A stretch of 64,000 nucleotides of DNA from CAZICM01 sp964537685 (GCA_964537685.1 CAZICM010000013.1:62001-126000), one strand, 5' to 3'. Numbered from the stretch's first letter, positions 26,267-35,369 are shown. Notes: a model not told the origin generated them from the letters alone. Program-made: numbers and translations.

Positions 26267-28588
26267 ATGCTGCTCAATGCGGAGGAATTGGGCGAGCTCA
26301 TGAGCCTGGCCGTCCAGAGCGGCCTGCTTTACCATCGGGATTTGCTCCTTGAAGGCTTTCCAAAAATCATCCGGGATGAATTGCCCCTTAAAAAAGATCC
26401 TATTGAACAACTGCGAAGTGATCTGGAAATATTAAATCGAATTCCAGCCACCGAACCGGAATTACCCGCCGCACCGCTTGAGATTTGGATAAGAAACGCT
26501 ATCGGGTTTTTGCAGGGGGCGCCCGAGCAAGCGCTTCTCTACACATTGAGCCAACACCTTATTGAAAGGCGCCCGCATAAAACCAAATCGGCACCACCTC
26601 CGCCGGCCTACATGCCAACCAAAGGATTCTATTTTTGGGGTGGCGACGATCGATTTTTAGATACATTCGAAAGAGTTCGCTCGCTTATCGATCCCGACCG
26701 GAGCGCGGGCGACGAACCGGAGACACCGCCGAGGCGCGATACAGGCGAAATCTCGGCTCCCCAAACGCCTGAACGCTTTGTGAATATCGGGCTTTCGGCC
26801 AAGGCGGAGCCCACGCAATTTTGCCCAAAAGATCGCTGCCTGGACCCGGCTTCGGCCTACTATTGCTGGCTTGAAATAGGCGCTCTTCTCGAGCAGGGCG
26901 ATACGCATGACAAGCCGGCCAAATTCCCCGCCGAGCTCCTGCCGGACGAGGCAATGCTTACCGTCGTATTGTTTACAAATCCCAATGGATTTGAATTAAA
27001 TCCCGAGGCCGACCTGGGAAAACTCCTGCTGAACAAGGATGGCACGGTCACGGTTGCACGGCGCGCCTGCACGCCTGAGGGCATGAAAGAAAGCGATCCG
27101 CTCTTGGAGCGCAGATTATTCTTTCCCATTAAAACACCTGCGAAGGAGGGCGAATATTTTCTTCGCGTGAGCATTTATTATGAGAATGCGCTTGTGCAAT
27201 CGCATCAGATGCGCATGAAAATCGGCGTTAATACCTATACGCGGCAGGCCGTGTACACCGAGACGGATTACACGCTAAGCCGAAGCCTCCGAAAAAGCGC
27301 GATGGATTTTCTTCGCGGCCATCAGTTGAGCATTTTTATGAATGAGAGCGAAGATGGCACGCATGGATTCCGATTCTTGGGAGGCGGCGATTATCACAAA
27401 AGCGTATTCCTCAATGACGGCGAAGTTACCAATTTGATCCAAATGCTTCGCAATACCTTGAAGAAAGCTTGCTGGGACGAGGAAGCGGATTGGACGCCTC
27501 AGCAAGATCAATCCTACCGTTATGAAAACAGCGGCGATTTTGATTTATTGCAGCGAGACCTTGTCAATATGGCTATTGCGGGACACCGCGCCTACGATAT
27601 GATCGCCGATCAGCTTGGAGCCGATTTCGAAGAAATTGACAAGCTCAAGGCTCAAATGCGGAGACCGGGCCAGCTCCAATTCGCGCTGAAGCAATCGGTA
27701 CGCTTGTATTTGCCCATTGCGCTGTTTTACGACCATGCGCTCGATAGCTGGCTCGATCCCAAAGAATTCTCTCTGTGCAATGCCTTTAAAGAGGCCGCGG
27801 CGCAGCATGATCATGGCCTCGAAGCGGCGGCCTGTTTTCAGGGCGACTGCCCCAATCGCGATAACGATCGAATTGTATGCCCAGGCGGATTCTGGGGCTT
27901 TCGGCATGCGCTTGGCCTGCCTCTCACCTTGGAAGGCGAAGAACAGCACTCGCTGGACCTGGAATACCCGCTTCCCGCCGACACCCCGCCTTCGATGACG
28001 GTTTCGGTCTGCGACACGCCCGATCTGGAGCATGTTCAATCGCATATAGAAAAAATTCAATCGTTAATTCCGGCGGGGCAGCTTGGACTGGCGAAAACCC
28101 GCGATTCGACGATTGAATTATTAAAACAGCGCTCATCGCATTTGGTCTATTTCTATTGCCACGGCGGCGTAAGCGGCACCGTCCCCTTTTTGCAGATCGG
28201 CCCTTCCAAAAGCGATCGGATTGGCCGCGACACGCTCCGGGAAAAGCGTATCTCGTGGAAGAAGCCGCGCTCTTTGGTATTTATCAATGGCTGCCACACC
28301 ACCGATTTAGAACCCGAGCGCGCCATCGATTTGGTATCCGGATTTGTGAGGACAGCCCAGGCATCCGGCGTTATTGGCACGGAAATCACCATTTTTGAAC
28401 CATTGGCCGTCAGCTTTTCCCAATGGTTTTTTCAATTCTTTCTTAAAGAACAAAAATCCGTTGGTGAGTCCATCCGGCTCGCTAGGCTTCGCGTGCTGCA
28501 GCGAGAGCTCAATCCGCTTGGATTGGTCTATATTCCCTTCGCGGCCTCCACGCTTAAGATTTCATCGTCCGCTTCCGCTTCGCAATAA
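26267..28588 (+). CDS. CHAT-domain caspase-like protease, gasdermin activator
   Basis: The 773-residue protein ends in a CHAT peptidase: His632 in LVYFYCHGGVSG and Cys676 in VFINGCHTTDL form the dyad, with the downstream GVIGTEITIFEPLAVSFSQW and PLGLVYIPFAA strands. Residues 1-100 are helical and look like an effector-associated (EAD-type) adaptor domain. Residues about 165-330 are beta-rich, including FVNIGLSAKAEP, DEAMLTVVLFTNPNGF and GEYFLRVSIYYENALVQS; residues 340-620 are unassigned. I see no P-loop NTPase or LRR/TPR sensor. It lies 5 bp after the gasdermin and is presumably co-expressed. Its stop lies 35 bp inside the convergent MutS-like gene. Confidence 0.9.
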   Translation: MLLNAEELGELMSLAVQSGLLYHRDLLLEGFPKIIRDELPLKKDPIEQLRSDLEILNRIPATEPELPAAPLEIWIRNAIGFLQGAPEQALLYTLSQHLIERRPHKTKSAPPPPAYMPTKGFYFWGGDDRFLDTFERVRSLIDPDRSAGDEPETPPRRDTGEISAPQTPERFVNIGLSAKAEPTQFCPKDRCLDPASAYYCWLEIGALLEQGDTHDKPAKFPAELLPDEAMLTVVLFTNPNGFELNPEADLGKLLLNKDGTVTVARRACTPEGMKESDPLLERRLFFPIKTPAKEGEYFLRVSIYYENALVQSHQMRMKIGVNTYTRQAVYTETDYTLSRSLRKSAMDFLRGHQLSIFMNESEDGTHGFRFLGGGDYHKSVFLNDGEVTNLIQMLRNTLKKACWDEEADWTPQQDQSYRYENSGDFDLLQRDLVNMAIAGHRAYDMIADQLGADFEEIDKLKAQMRRPGQLQFALKQSVRLYLPIALFYDHALDSWLDPKEFSLCNAFKEAAAQHDHGLEAAACFQGDCPNRDNDRIVCPGGFWGFRHALGLPLTLEGEEQHSLDLEYPLPADTPPSMTVSVCDTPDLEHVQSHIEKIQSLIPAGQLGLAKTRDSTIELLKQRSSHLVYFYCHGGVSGTVPFLQIGPSKSDRIGRDTLREKRISWKKPRSLVFINGCHTTDLEPERAIDLVSGFVRTAQASGVIGTEITIFEPLAVSFSQWFFQFFLKEQKSVGESIRLARLRVLQRELNPLGLVYIPFAASTLKISSSASASQ

Positions 28589-30200
28589 GCGCCGTCAGCT
28601 CATCCCGCGTCACGCCCAGGCGCGCCGCCGTCTTATGCGCGAGCGAGGTTTTAGCTACGCCGCCGACAAAACCATAGGTTGGCCTCTCGCTTTTATCGAG
28701 TTCTACCTGAATAAATTCTAAATGCGGCACCGGCAATTCTTCCGAAAGGTGCGCCGCAAATTGAAGCAGGTGCGTGGACACAAAGGCTTGGGCTTCCATT
28801 TCGGGAAGCAATGAAATGACCAGCCTCGCAATCTCTTCGCCCTCGGATGGATTTGTCCCGGAGCACAGCTCATCGAGAATGACAAGCGAACAGCGATCGA
28901 GATTTTCAAACATTCGCCGGATGCGCAAGAGCTCCATGCCCAATTGCCCCTCGGGCTGGTCGGCCCGCGCTTCGTCGAGCAGCGACACAAAAAGCCCTGA
29001 AAACCTAGGCAGCCGCGCCGATCGGGCAGGCACGAAGAGACCCGCGCCCGCAAATAAATAGGCCAGCGCAAGCGATTGAAGCAGCCTGGTTTTTCCGCCT
29101 GAGTTTGGCCCCGTCACCAATACGACCGAATCGGCATGCGCCGTGCGTAAATCACAAGGAACGGGGATCGTTTTGCCTTCCAATAAAAGCGGATTGAATA
29201 ATCCCAATATTTCAATGCCGGGACATTCAGCAGCGTTTTGATTGCCAATCTCAATGAATTCGGGGAAGCAGACCGACAGCCCCTTGGCCAATACCCCGTC
29301 GCGAAAGCTGAGGGCAGCCAAGTAAAATTCCATGTCGCCAAGCAATTGAAAGAGCGAGACCAAAACCGCTTCCATGCCTGTGAATACATCATCGAAGAGG
29401 CGTTCGACGACTTCGCCGCCATTCATGCGATAACCGCGGAGCATCAGCCTCAGCTTGGCCAGCCATCGCCCCAGCGGAGATGCATGAAATGGGTTGTCTT
29501 GATTCTCCCGCACGGCAACAATTTGAAAGGTGCGCAGTTCTCCATCCGAGCCCAGGCGCACGCGCAGATCGACCGTGCCCAAATGAGCTTCATGATCGAG
29601 CAGGGCATCCAATCGCTTGTAGGATGGGCTTTCTAAAACAGCCTGCCCAAATGCCCGGATGCGCGATAGGCCCGATGTGGATTCATTGAATGAATTGGCC
29701 ATCAATCCAATCAATGCATGAAGTGCCCTTAAAATATCGAGGCGCCGGATCTGCGCCGTAATAAAGCGTCCCGAGCATAAGAGCGCGCGAAAACGAACGA
29801 TATCGGCATAAATGCTTTCAAATTGGCCACGAAGTATATCCGAGCCGGCCAGATCGCCTAAAATAGACCGCCTGAATTCCGTCTCGGCGAGATCGCTGGG
29901 CGGTTCGGAGAGGGCGCGCAGCAAATACCTCGCGCAGGGTTCGTACGCGCGGCCATTACATCGGATGGATAGAGAATTTTTTACAAGCTGATCCAAAAAT
30001 AAATCGCGCTCGAAATAGGCGCGATCCCAATCGGTTTTTGGAAGGCGGGCGCGGCCCATCGCTTGATCGAAATTCTCGACAGAACCGCTGGTTGCAAAGG
30101 CAAAAATTAAAATCTGCCGGAGTTCCTCGGCGTCGACGCGCACCAGAGGTTTTTCGCTTAGCAGATCGGGAAAGGGCAAGGGCGAAGGGGATGTGGCCAT
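28554..30200 (-). CDS. MutS-family ATPase (MutS-like, not MutS1)
   Basis: The C-terminal half is a MutS-type ABC ATPase: Walker A VLVTGPNSGGKTRLLQSLAL, a mobile loop with VSLLDEARADQPEGQL, Walker B LVILDELCSGTNPSEGEE, and the switch His in FVSTHLLQF. The N-terminal half consists of helices resembling the core/lever of MutS2-like proteins; the mismatch-binding (Phe-X-Glu) domain and the Smr nuclease domain are absent. At 548 residues it is a short MutS-related protein of the type seen in many bacteria with unknown substrate; recombination or structured DNA are the usual suggestions. ATG at 30200 is preferred to a TTG eight codons upstream. Tail-to-tail overlap with the gasdermin protease. Confidence 0.87.
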   Translation of the reverse strand: MATSPSPLPFPDLLSEKPLVRVDAEELRQILIFAFATSGSVENFDQAMGRARLPKTDWDRAYFERDLFLDQLVKNSLSIRCNGRAYEPCARYLLRALSEPPSDLAETEFRRSILGDLAGSDILRGQFESIYADIVRFRALLCSGRFITAQIRRLDILRALHALIGLMANSFNESTSGLSRIRAFGQAVLESPSYKRLDALLDHEAHLGTVDLRVRLGSDGELRTFQIVAVRENQDNPFHASPLGRWLAKLRLMLRGYRMNGGEVVERLFDDVFTGMEAVLVSLFQLLGDMEFYLAALSFRDGVLAKGLSVCFPEFIEIGNQNAAECPGIEILGLFNPLLLEGKTIPVPCDLRTAHADSVVLVTGPNSGGKTRLLQSLALAYLFAGAGLFVPARSARLPRFSGLFVSLLDEARADQPEGQLGMELLRIRRMFENLDRCSLVILDELCSGTNPSEGEEIARLVISLLPEMEAQAFVSTHLLQFAAHLSEELPVPHLEFIQVELDKSERPTYGFVGGVAKTSLAHKTAARLGVTRDELTALIAKRKRTMKS

Positions 30201-30263
30201 GAAGAATGCCGGATGGACAAGCAATACTGCATTAGGTTTCAGCGCGGATCGAAGTTCTGCCGA

Positions 30264-30743
30264 TCAAGGGCAAAATACGGGTTTCGCGATTAAATAACGC
30301 TTGCGCGCCTTCTCCAGATCGGTGCCCTCGGGCACGGGAATGCCTTGCATGATCGGTTCGTCTTTTTTCTGCACGAACACGGGTAAATCGTTCTTTTCAA
30401 TCACCGTTCCAATCACACAAACCCGCTTTCCCTTGTCGCCGCCTTCATAAAAGCCGGGCGGCCACGCATCCATGCCATCCATCCAAATGGATTGGTTGCC
30501 GTCGCCCAATAAAATGGCGCCCATCTTGGCATCCGCGGCCGTGCCGGAAATACGCACTTGACGCCCAACATAAGAAGCCCAGTCCGCCGGCCAGGGCGAC
30601 AATTCGCCGGATGCAGAAGAGGGCGAGCCGATTGTTCCAGGAGGAGCCGTGGTCATCGCCCGATTTTCATTGCCTGCGCTGGTTCCGCAAGCGCAAACGA
30701 CAATAAACACGGTGTTGAAGAGCATGCCGCAAAGCCGCCTCAT
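30264..30743 (-). CDS. Small predicted lipoprotein with OB-fold-like domain
   Basis: MRRLCGMLFNTVFIVVCACG gives a short hydrophobic signal ending at a cysteine. A low-complexity Ser/Pro/Gly linker leads to a beta domain beginning WASYVGRQVRISGTAADAKMG and continuing RVCVIGTVIEKNDLPVFVQ, a strand pattern seen in bacterial OB-fold lipoproteins. No enzyme motif is visible. Start at 30743; a longer in-frame start would spoil the signal. Function unknown. Confidence 0.7.
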   Translation of the reverse strand: MRRLCGMLFNTVFIVVCACGTSAGNENRAMTTAPPGTIGSPSSASGELSPWPADWASYVGRQVRISGTAADAKMGAILLGDGNQSIWMDGMDAWPPGFYEGGDKGKRVCVIGTVIEKNDLPVFVQKKDEPIMQGIPVPEGTDLEKARKRYLIAKPVFCP

Positions 30744-30884
30744 GATCGCCAAACTCCCTTCAAACTGGGCGCTCTGCCCAGCCCGCGGATGTACCACAGC
30801 CCAATGCAGAAAGCGCTAAATTCACAAGGCCCTCACACAATCCTTCCCAATCGCAGCCATCCAGGATAGGCTCGCTCGAGCTCT

Positions 30885-31796
30885 ATGTTTCACCCTGGCA
30901 TTGCGCGCTCGATCAGACACTTGGGCTTGGTGCTTTCATTGGCGGCGGCGCCCGCATCGGTGCTGCTTTTACCCCGCGCCGCATCGGCGGATGCCCTCGC
31001 CGACGGCGAGAAATTCATTCAAAGCTCCTACGAGATTTCAAATATCAACGAATATTCAAAATATCTCTTTGTTGTTTTTCCGTATACCGCGTGTATGGGA
31101 TGGGGCGACAAATTCTTTGAAATGAATCCCGATCATGACGTAGCCGGTCCGAGCTATCATGTGATGGTGGCGGGCGAGCCGCTGGAGCAATACAAGCATT
31201 GCCATTTGGGCGCGCTCTATGCCTTTGAAAATACGGGGTTTACGATTGAGAAAAAGAAGCTGGAGTCGAATCTCGATTTTTACCGGGGCCCGGGAAGAGA
31301 GCTTGTGCGCATTAAGGAATTCGAAGATCTAAAGGCGTCCGAGAAAATAAAATTCCTCGCATCGGATAAGCGAGTGAAAAAAGCGGTTTTTAAATTGAGC
31401 TTTCCCTTGACGATTTCAAGCGATCTTCCGGTGACGAAAACGCTTGATGTGCTGAGGGTCGCGGAGCTTTCGGAAACAGCCTTCCGGGTCGAGGGAGAGA
31501 AATTGGTTGCCACGCTGAACAATGGTTCAACCAAATCGATGAATTATGAAGGCGGAAAGAGGCCGGATTTGATCCATCTGGTAACCGGCTCCAGTCCGCA
31601 GGTGAACAGCGCGCCAAGTCCGCAAGCCTCGGCTCAAAGCACCGATCCTAAAACGGCTTCTGGACAAGCCTCAAAGAGCTCCGACAATGCGATGGGCAGC
31701 TATATCGCGGGCGCGAGCGCGGCGGTGCTGGCGGGGCTGGTTATTTTGGCCGCAATGGCCAAAGGCGATAAAAAGAAGCGAAAACCCAAGGCTTGA
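30885..31796 (+). CDS. Secreted protein with C-terminal membrane anchor
   Basis: An N-terminal signal (LGLVLSLAAAPASVLLL, cut after ASA) is followed by a globular domain of about 200 residues with two or three cysteines. A Ser/Gln/Ala linker (about 245-270) leads to a single transmembrane helix (SYIAGASAAVLAGLVILAAM) and a basic tail KKKRKPKA. This topology puts the globular domain outside the inner membrane with a short cytoplasmic tail. I recognise no domain. A lipoprotein gene follows 21 bp downstream, so the two may form an operon. Confidence 0.75.
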   Translation: MFHPGIARSIRHLGLVLSLAAAPASVLLLPRAASADALADGEKFIQSSYEISNINEYSKYLFVVFPYTACMGWGDKFFEMNPDHDVAGPSYHVMVAGEPLEQYKHCHLGALYAFENTGFTIEKKKLESNLDFYRGPGRELVRIKEFEDLKASEKIKFLASDKRVKKAVFKLSFPLTISSDLPVTKTLDVLRVAELSETAFRVEGEKLVATLNNGSTKSMNYEGGKRPDLIHLVTGSSPQVNSAPSPQASAQSTDPKTASGQASKSSDNAMGSYIAGASAAVLAGLVILAAMAKGDKKKRKPKA

Positions 31797-31817
31797 TGCC
31801 ATTTGAATCGGTTCTAC

Positions 31818-32522
31818 ATGATGACAATGACCGATAGATTTCACAATCTGATGGTGCGCCATTTTATTGTATGGGCAGGTATTTTAGGGCTCACTTCGGG
31901 ATGCGCTATTTATAGGCATCCTTTGGCGCTTCCCCCGAGGGAGCAGCCTTTTGTGGCGGTGCTGAGCGGTGAGATGCCGGAGCCTATCGATATGGTGTCA
32001 CGGCACGCGTGGATTGTAGCCAATGCGGCCGATCAAAAGCCGCTTCACCGCTATGAGCTTTTGGGTTCGGGTTTTAAGACGACGACAGACACGCCTTTTG
32101 ATTATTTTGGCTCGGGCGATGTGGCCATCCACGGCATTGTTATCACCGATAGCCGTGGTATTCAGCGCTTCTTGGCTTGCCTCGATAAAGAAACGCCTCA
32201 ATACAATGAAGATCATCCTATATACTTTCCAATGCCAGGCCCCAATAGCAATACCTTTGTCGATCGCCTTCTCAGGCGCTGCGACATTTCCGTCGAATTG
32301 CCATCTACCGCGATTGGAAAGGATTACCGGGGAATCATCGGGGCATCCATTACATCGGGTGGTACAGGAATTCAGTTGGAAACATGGCCTTTTGGAATAA
32401 AGATTGGCTTAAAAGAGGGCGTTGAGCTTCATATTTTAGGGATGTCGATCGGGGTGGATTTTTGGCCTCCCGCGCTTATTGTGCCGGTGAATCCGGGGCG
32501 GCTGGGTTTTGATGATCGGTAG
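31818..32522 (+). CDS. Predicted lipoprotein, 234 aa
   Basis: The signal HFIVWAGILGLTSGC ends in a lipobox. The mature part has beta-rich phrases such as FVAVLSGEMPEPIDMVSRHAW and VAIHGIVITDSRGIQRFLA, and its middle (PNSNTFVDRLLRRCDISVEL) resembles the DUF3750/permuted-NlpC-like pattern of N-terminal His and later Cys-type residues, but I cannot assign it firmly. Several ATGs are possible starts (31818, 31827, 31851); none has a strong RBS. It lies 21 bp after the preceding membrane-anchored protein gene. Confidence 0.65.
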   Translation: MMTMTDRFHNLMVRHFIVWAGILGLTSGCAIYRHPLALPPREQPFVAVLSGEMPEPIDMVSRHAWIVANAADQKPLHRYELLGSGFKTTTDTPFDYFGSGDVAIHGIVITDSRGIQRFLACLDKETPQYNEDHPIYFPMPGPNSNTFVDRLLRRCDISVELPSTAIGKDYRGIIGASITSGGTGIQLETWPFGIKIGLKEGVELHILGMSIGVDFWPPALIVPVNPGRLGFDDR

Positions 32523-32570
32523 AACCCAGCTCATCAAGCTGCTGCGCTTTTTGAGATGGGTTCCACTCAC

Positions 32571-33356
32571 TTACACCACCTCATCCGGCCCCTTCCCCAA
32601 GTGCTCCCTTAACATCACCACAATCGCTCCCTGCATCCGCTCCGGCGCCGCATCATACAGCCGTCCGAATTCTATTGACTCCGGCGAAATTGTTTCCAAC
32701 TGCCCGCCCAACAACTCCCGCGCGCTCATCTCAAATGCCTTCGCCATCGCACACATCGCCAAGATGCAAGGGTCGCGCTTCCCCCGTTCAACCGTTGCTA
32801 CATAGTTATGCGATAACCCTGCGCGCATAGCGAATTCATCAATCGTCAAATTGTGTTCCCACCTCAAGCGCCGAAGCCGCGCGCCCAATTCTTCGCTTGT
32901 TTTCGGCTCTTCTTCGCCCTCGTTCGCCCCGCTCCTCAATCCGCCAAATACGCCGCCCCGCTCCCGCACAGCCCCGCCCCGATCTTCATGCCGCGCTTGC
33001 TTTTGAGCGGTTTCACGCATACGCGGATGCTCGCGCAACAATACAATCGAAGCCGCGCGCATCGCTTCCGTTGAAGCTTCAAACATGCGAACCGCCTCCG
33101 CCGCATTCGGCGAAATCCCAGGCGGCGGCCCGATTACGTCGCGAACAGGAACGCAAAAGGCATGCGCCAGCGTGCGAAGCGTCGAGAATGAAACATCCCG
33201 CTTTCCGTGCTCCACTGAACAGGCATAGGTCGGCGAAAGCCCGCACCCCGAGCACAATTCATCAATCGATAAGCCTCGCGCTCTTCGAAGCCTGCGAATC
33301 GTTTCGCCAAGCTGTTTCAGCGTTTCTTGGCTCTCGGGGGATAGGCGTTCATCCAT
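32571..33356 (-). CDS. Double XRE-family helix-turn-helix regulator
   Basis: Two complete XRE/HTH_3 domains occur in one chain: RGLSIDELCSGCGLSPTY (about residues 28-45) and NLTIDEFAMRAGLSHNYV (about 175). Each is followed by ALA/AMAKAF-type helices and a tail ending in LREH. The repeated ~100-residue module (HTH plus helical tail) looks like an internal duplication. The protein probably binds DNA as a transcription repressor. The start lies 40 bp inside the end of an upstream XRE gene, in another frame, so the two are co-transcribed. Targets unknown. Confidence 0.85.
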   Translation of the reverse strand: MDERLSPESQETLKQLGETIRRLRRARGLSIDELCSGCGLSPTYACSVEHGKRDVSFSTLRTLAHAFCVPVRDVIGPPPGISPNAAEAVRMFEASTEAMRAASIVLLREHPRMRETAQKQARHEDRGGAVRERGGVFGGLRSGANEGEEEPKTSEELGARLRRLRWEHNLTIDEFAMRAGLSHNYVATVERGKRDPCILAMCAMAKAFEMSARELLGGQLETISPESIEFGRLYDAAPERMQGAIVVMLREHLGKGPDEVV

Positions 33357-33835
33357 GGGGCTGCGCCGAACCCTGATTCCGCTTCAGGTGGGTTCCCTTC
33401 GATCCGGCGAGGCGTATCTTTGCCTTGCCCACTCGCCCCCTTCAAGAGTTTTAACAGCGGTTCCGCTACCGTCGGCGGTGTTTCTCCTATAAGCCATGCC
33501 ACCAGTTTTGCCGTCTCGCTGAGCCCTTTATGACGGGTTCCCAGCAATTCGCCCATCGGTACGCCTAGACCCTTGCTAATGTGATAAACCGTGCTGACGC
33601 TGCAATTCTGCTTTCCAGCCTCGATTTGCTTTAAATAGTGGGGATTGATGCCCGAACGTGAGGCTAGCTCATCTATACTCCACCCTCGTTCCACGCGGCA
33701 TCGGCGGACGTTTCGGCTGAAGGTGATGGGAAGCGGTGGGGGTTCGGTGAGTTGACCATCATAAGAGAGATCATTCTCATTTTCATTAACGATCGAATCT
33801 ATTTTGGAACGTTTTTGGGAGCGTGTGGTGCTCAT
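33317..33835 (-). CDS. XRE-family helix-turn-helix regulator
   Basis: A single XRE domain (GWSIDELASRSGINPHYLKQ, then ISKGLGVPMGELLG) is followed by a helical tail (LSETAKLVAWLIGETPPTVA) similar to the tails of the two modules in the downstream protein. The N-terminal 40 residues are polar and unstructured. ATG at 33835; a TTG two codons upstream is less likely. The gene overlaps the downstream double-XRE gene by 40 bp, so translation of the second is probably coupled. Confidence 0.85.
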   Translation of the reverse strand: MSTTRSQKRSKIDSIVNENENDLSYDGQLTEPPPLPITFSRNVRRCRVERGWSIDELASRSGINPHYLKQIEAGKQNCSVSTVYHISKGLGVPMGELLGTRHKGLSETAKLVAWLIGETPPTVAEPLLKLLKGASGQGKDTPRRIEGNPPEAESGFGAAPWMNAYPPRAKKR

Positions 33836-33893
33836 TGTCAAAATTCTCCGCTGGCTTTAAGGTTTAGATATCTATGGATTCAAGGATAGCAAG

Positions 33894-34991
33894 TTAAGGT
33901 AGGCAAGGATTGCAGGGTCCGCCGCAATCGATACCGCTTTCCATACCGTTTTGAACGGCATCGGTACATGAGGGGATTTGGCATTGGCCGGCTTTGCATA
34001 CGCCGCTTACGCAATCCGCAGGAAGCTTGCAGCCTTCGCCGTCGGGGCATGGGGGACAGCTTGGCGCACCGCAATCGATGCCGCTTTCGCCGTCGTTCTT
34101 TACCCCGTCCATGCAACTTGGAAGTTGACACATGCCTCCTACACATACGCCGCTTAAGCAATCGATATCTAGGGTGCATGTAACACCTGCAGGGCATGGG
34201 GTGCATGGTCCGCCACATTGTCCGAGTTGACACTGTGCGAAATCGATGCACCACACTTTTTCACAAACGTAACCCGCCACACTGCAGGAGGCGTAGGGTA
34301 GAATGTCGATGCATTCTACACACTGACCTTCATAGCAAAATCCATCCCCCGCTTCTGGACAGTTCAATCCATCCGGTAAGGGATCGTTAGCGACCACCTC
34401 GCCGAAGCAATAGTCATAGGTGCACTGATTTCCATCATTGTAAAAATCACCTACATCGATCACCTCGGATTTATTTCCGAAAACATCACACACAATTTGC
34501 TTGCAATCGCCATACAACTGTGAAGCGGCCGGGCCTGCCCAAATTTCGAGCACGCATTTGCTGTCCACGCACTTGGCTGCACCGCACGCTGGATCGGGAG
34601 GTCCGGCGCACTCGCTATCCATCGTGCATTCAGGCGGCGGTGTTGGGTCGCCTCCCGTGCCTCCTGTACCCGTTGCGCCTCCCGTGCCGCTTCCAGCGCC
34701 TCCGCTGCCTGTGGGGCCTGCATCGGGCGGCTGACACTCGGCCGCGGGCCTGCAGCGGTAATCGTTCGGCGGCTGCGCTTCGCAATTCTCGATGTCGCCG
34801 CCCGGACAACAATGCATGTAGCCCGGCTCATCGCACACGCATTTGGACTCCACGCAACTGGAGCCCGGAATATTGTTGAAATCGCTGTGACAGTCCTCCG
34901 TGATGTTGCAATTTCCGCCTACTGTGACTTCACGCGAGCACGAGGCACACGCAAGCCCGCTCAAAAAAATCCAAAGCCATTTCCATCGCAT
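33894..34991 (-). CDS. Large Cys-rich lipoprotein, myxobacterial type
   Basis: The signal MRWKWLWIFLSGLACASC has a lipobox Cys. The N-terminal module VTVGGNCNITEDCHSDFNNI is nearly the same as that of the next gene upstream. A Gly/Thr/Pro linker (about 95-125) follows, then Cys-rich modules ending in two copies of the SCxDGVKNDGESGIDCG type (SCMDGVKNDGESGIDCG and SCTDAVQNGMESGIDCGGP). Such modules are typical of exported Myxococcota proteins of unknown function and are probably heavily disulfide-bonded. AGGAGAAG lies just before the ATG. It forms a pair with the shorter paralogue 18 bp upstream. Confidence 0.85.
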   Translation of the reverse strand: MRWKWLWIFLSGLACASCSREVTVGGNCNITEDCHSDFNNIPGSSCVESKCVCDEPGYMHCCPGGDIENCEAQPPNDYRCRPAAECQPPDAGPTGSGGAGSGTGGATGTGGTGGDPTPPPECTMDSECAGPPDPACGAAKCVDSKCVLEIWAGPAASQLYGDCKQIVCDVFGNKSEVIDVGDFYNDGNQCTYDYCFGEVVANDPLPDGLNCPEAGDGFCYEGQCVECIDILPYASCSVAGYVCEKVWCIDFAQCQLGQCGGPCTPCPAGVTCTLDIDCLSGVCVGGMCQLPSCMDGVKNDGESGIDCGAPSCPPCPDGEGCKLPADCVSGVCKAGQCQIPSCTDAVQNGMESGIDCGGPCNPCLP

Positions 34992-35009
34992 CGCATCTTC
35001 TCCTGTTGA

Positions 35010-35324
35010 CTATCCGCCGTCACTCGCATCCGCTCCCGCATCCGGGAAAATAAAGGGCGCCATCGGATCGCATTCCTCTTGCGGCCTGCATCGATAAGGA
35101 TCTTCCTTCGAGCAATTCTCGATGTTGTCCCTGAAGCAACAATGGTCGTAGCCGGGCGTTGTGCATGTGCAGTAGCCATCGATGCAAACCGTGTCCGGGA
35201 TGTTGTTGAAATCGCTGTGGCAGTCCTCGGTGATGTTGCATTTGCCGCCCACAGTGACTTCGCGCGAGCACGCAACGAACGCGCACGCACTAAACAAAAG
35301 AGCCGCGAAAATCCTGCGAATCAT
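35010..35324 (-). CDS. Small Cys-rich lipoprotein, paralogue of its neighbour
   Basis: The signal MIRRIFAALLFSACAFVAC precedes a ~75-residue domain that matches the N-terminal module of the adjacent protein almost residue for residue: SREVTVGGKCNITEDCHSDF, then a YCTCTTPGYDHCC block, IENCSKEDPYRCRP and EECDP. It ends soon after with an Asp/Gly-rich tail. The pair arose by tandem duplication; this copy lacks the long linker and the C-terminal modules. GGAGACAGG precedes the ATG. Function unknown; both proteins are probably on the outer membrane. Confidence 0.83.
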   Translation of the reverse strand: MIRRIFAALLFSACAFVACSREVTVGGKCNITEDCHSDFNNIPDTVCIDGYCTCTTPGYDHCCFRDNIENCSKEDPYRCRPQEECDPMAPFIFPDAGADASDGG

Positions 35325-35369
35325 AAACCTGTCTCCAATTCCGCCAATGTGTTGAGCGCGTCCTACACG

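Noticed and set aside
28554..30200. MutS-like gene as part of the gasdermin system
   Set aside because: It is on the opposite strand, tail to tail with the protease gene, and has no known link to gasdermin systems; adjacency alone is not enough.
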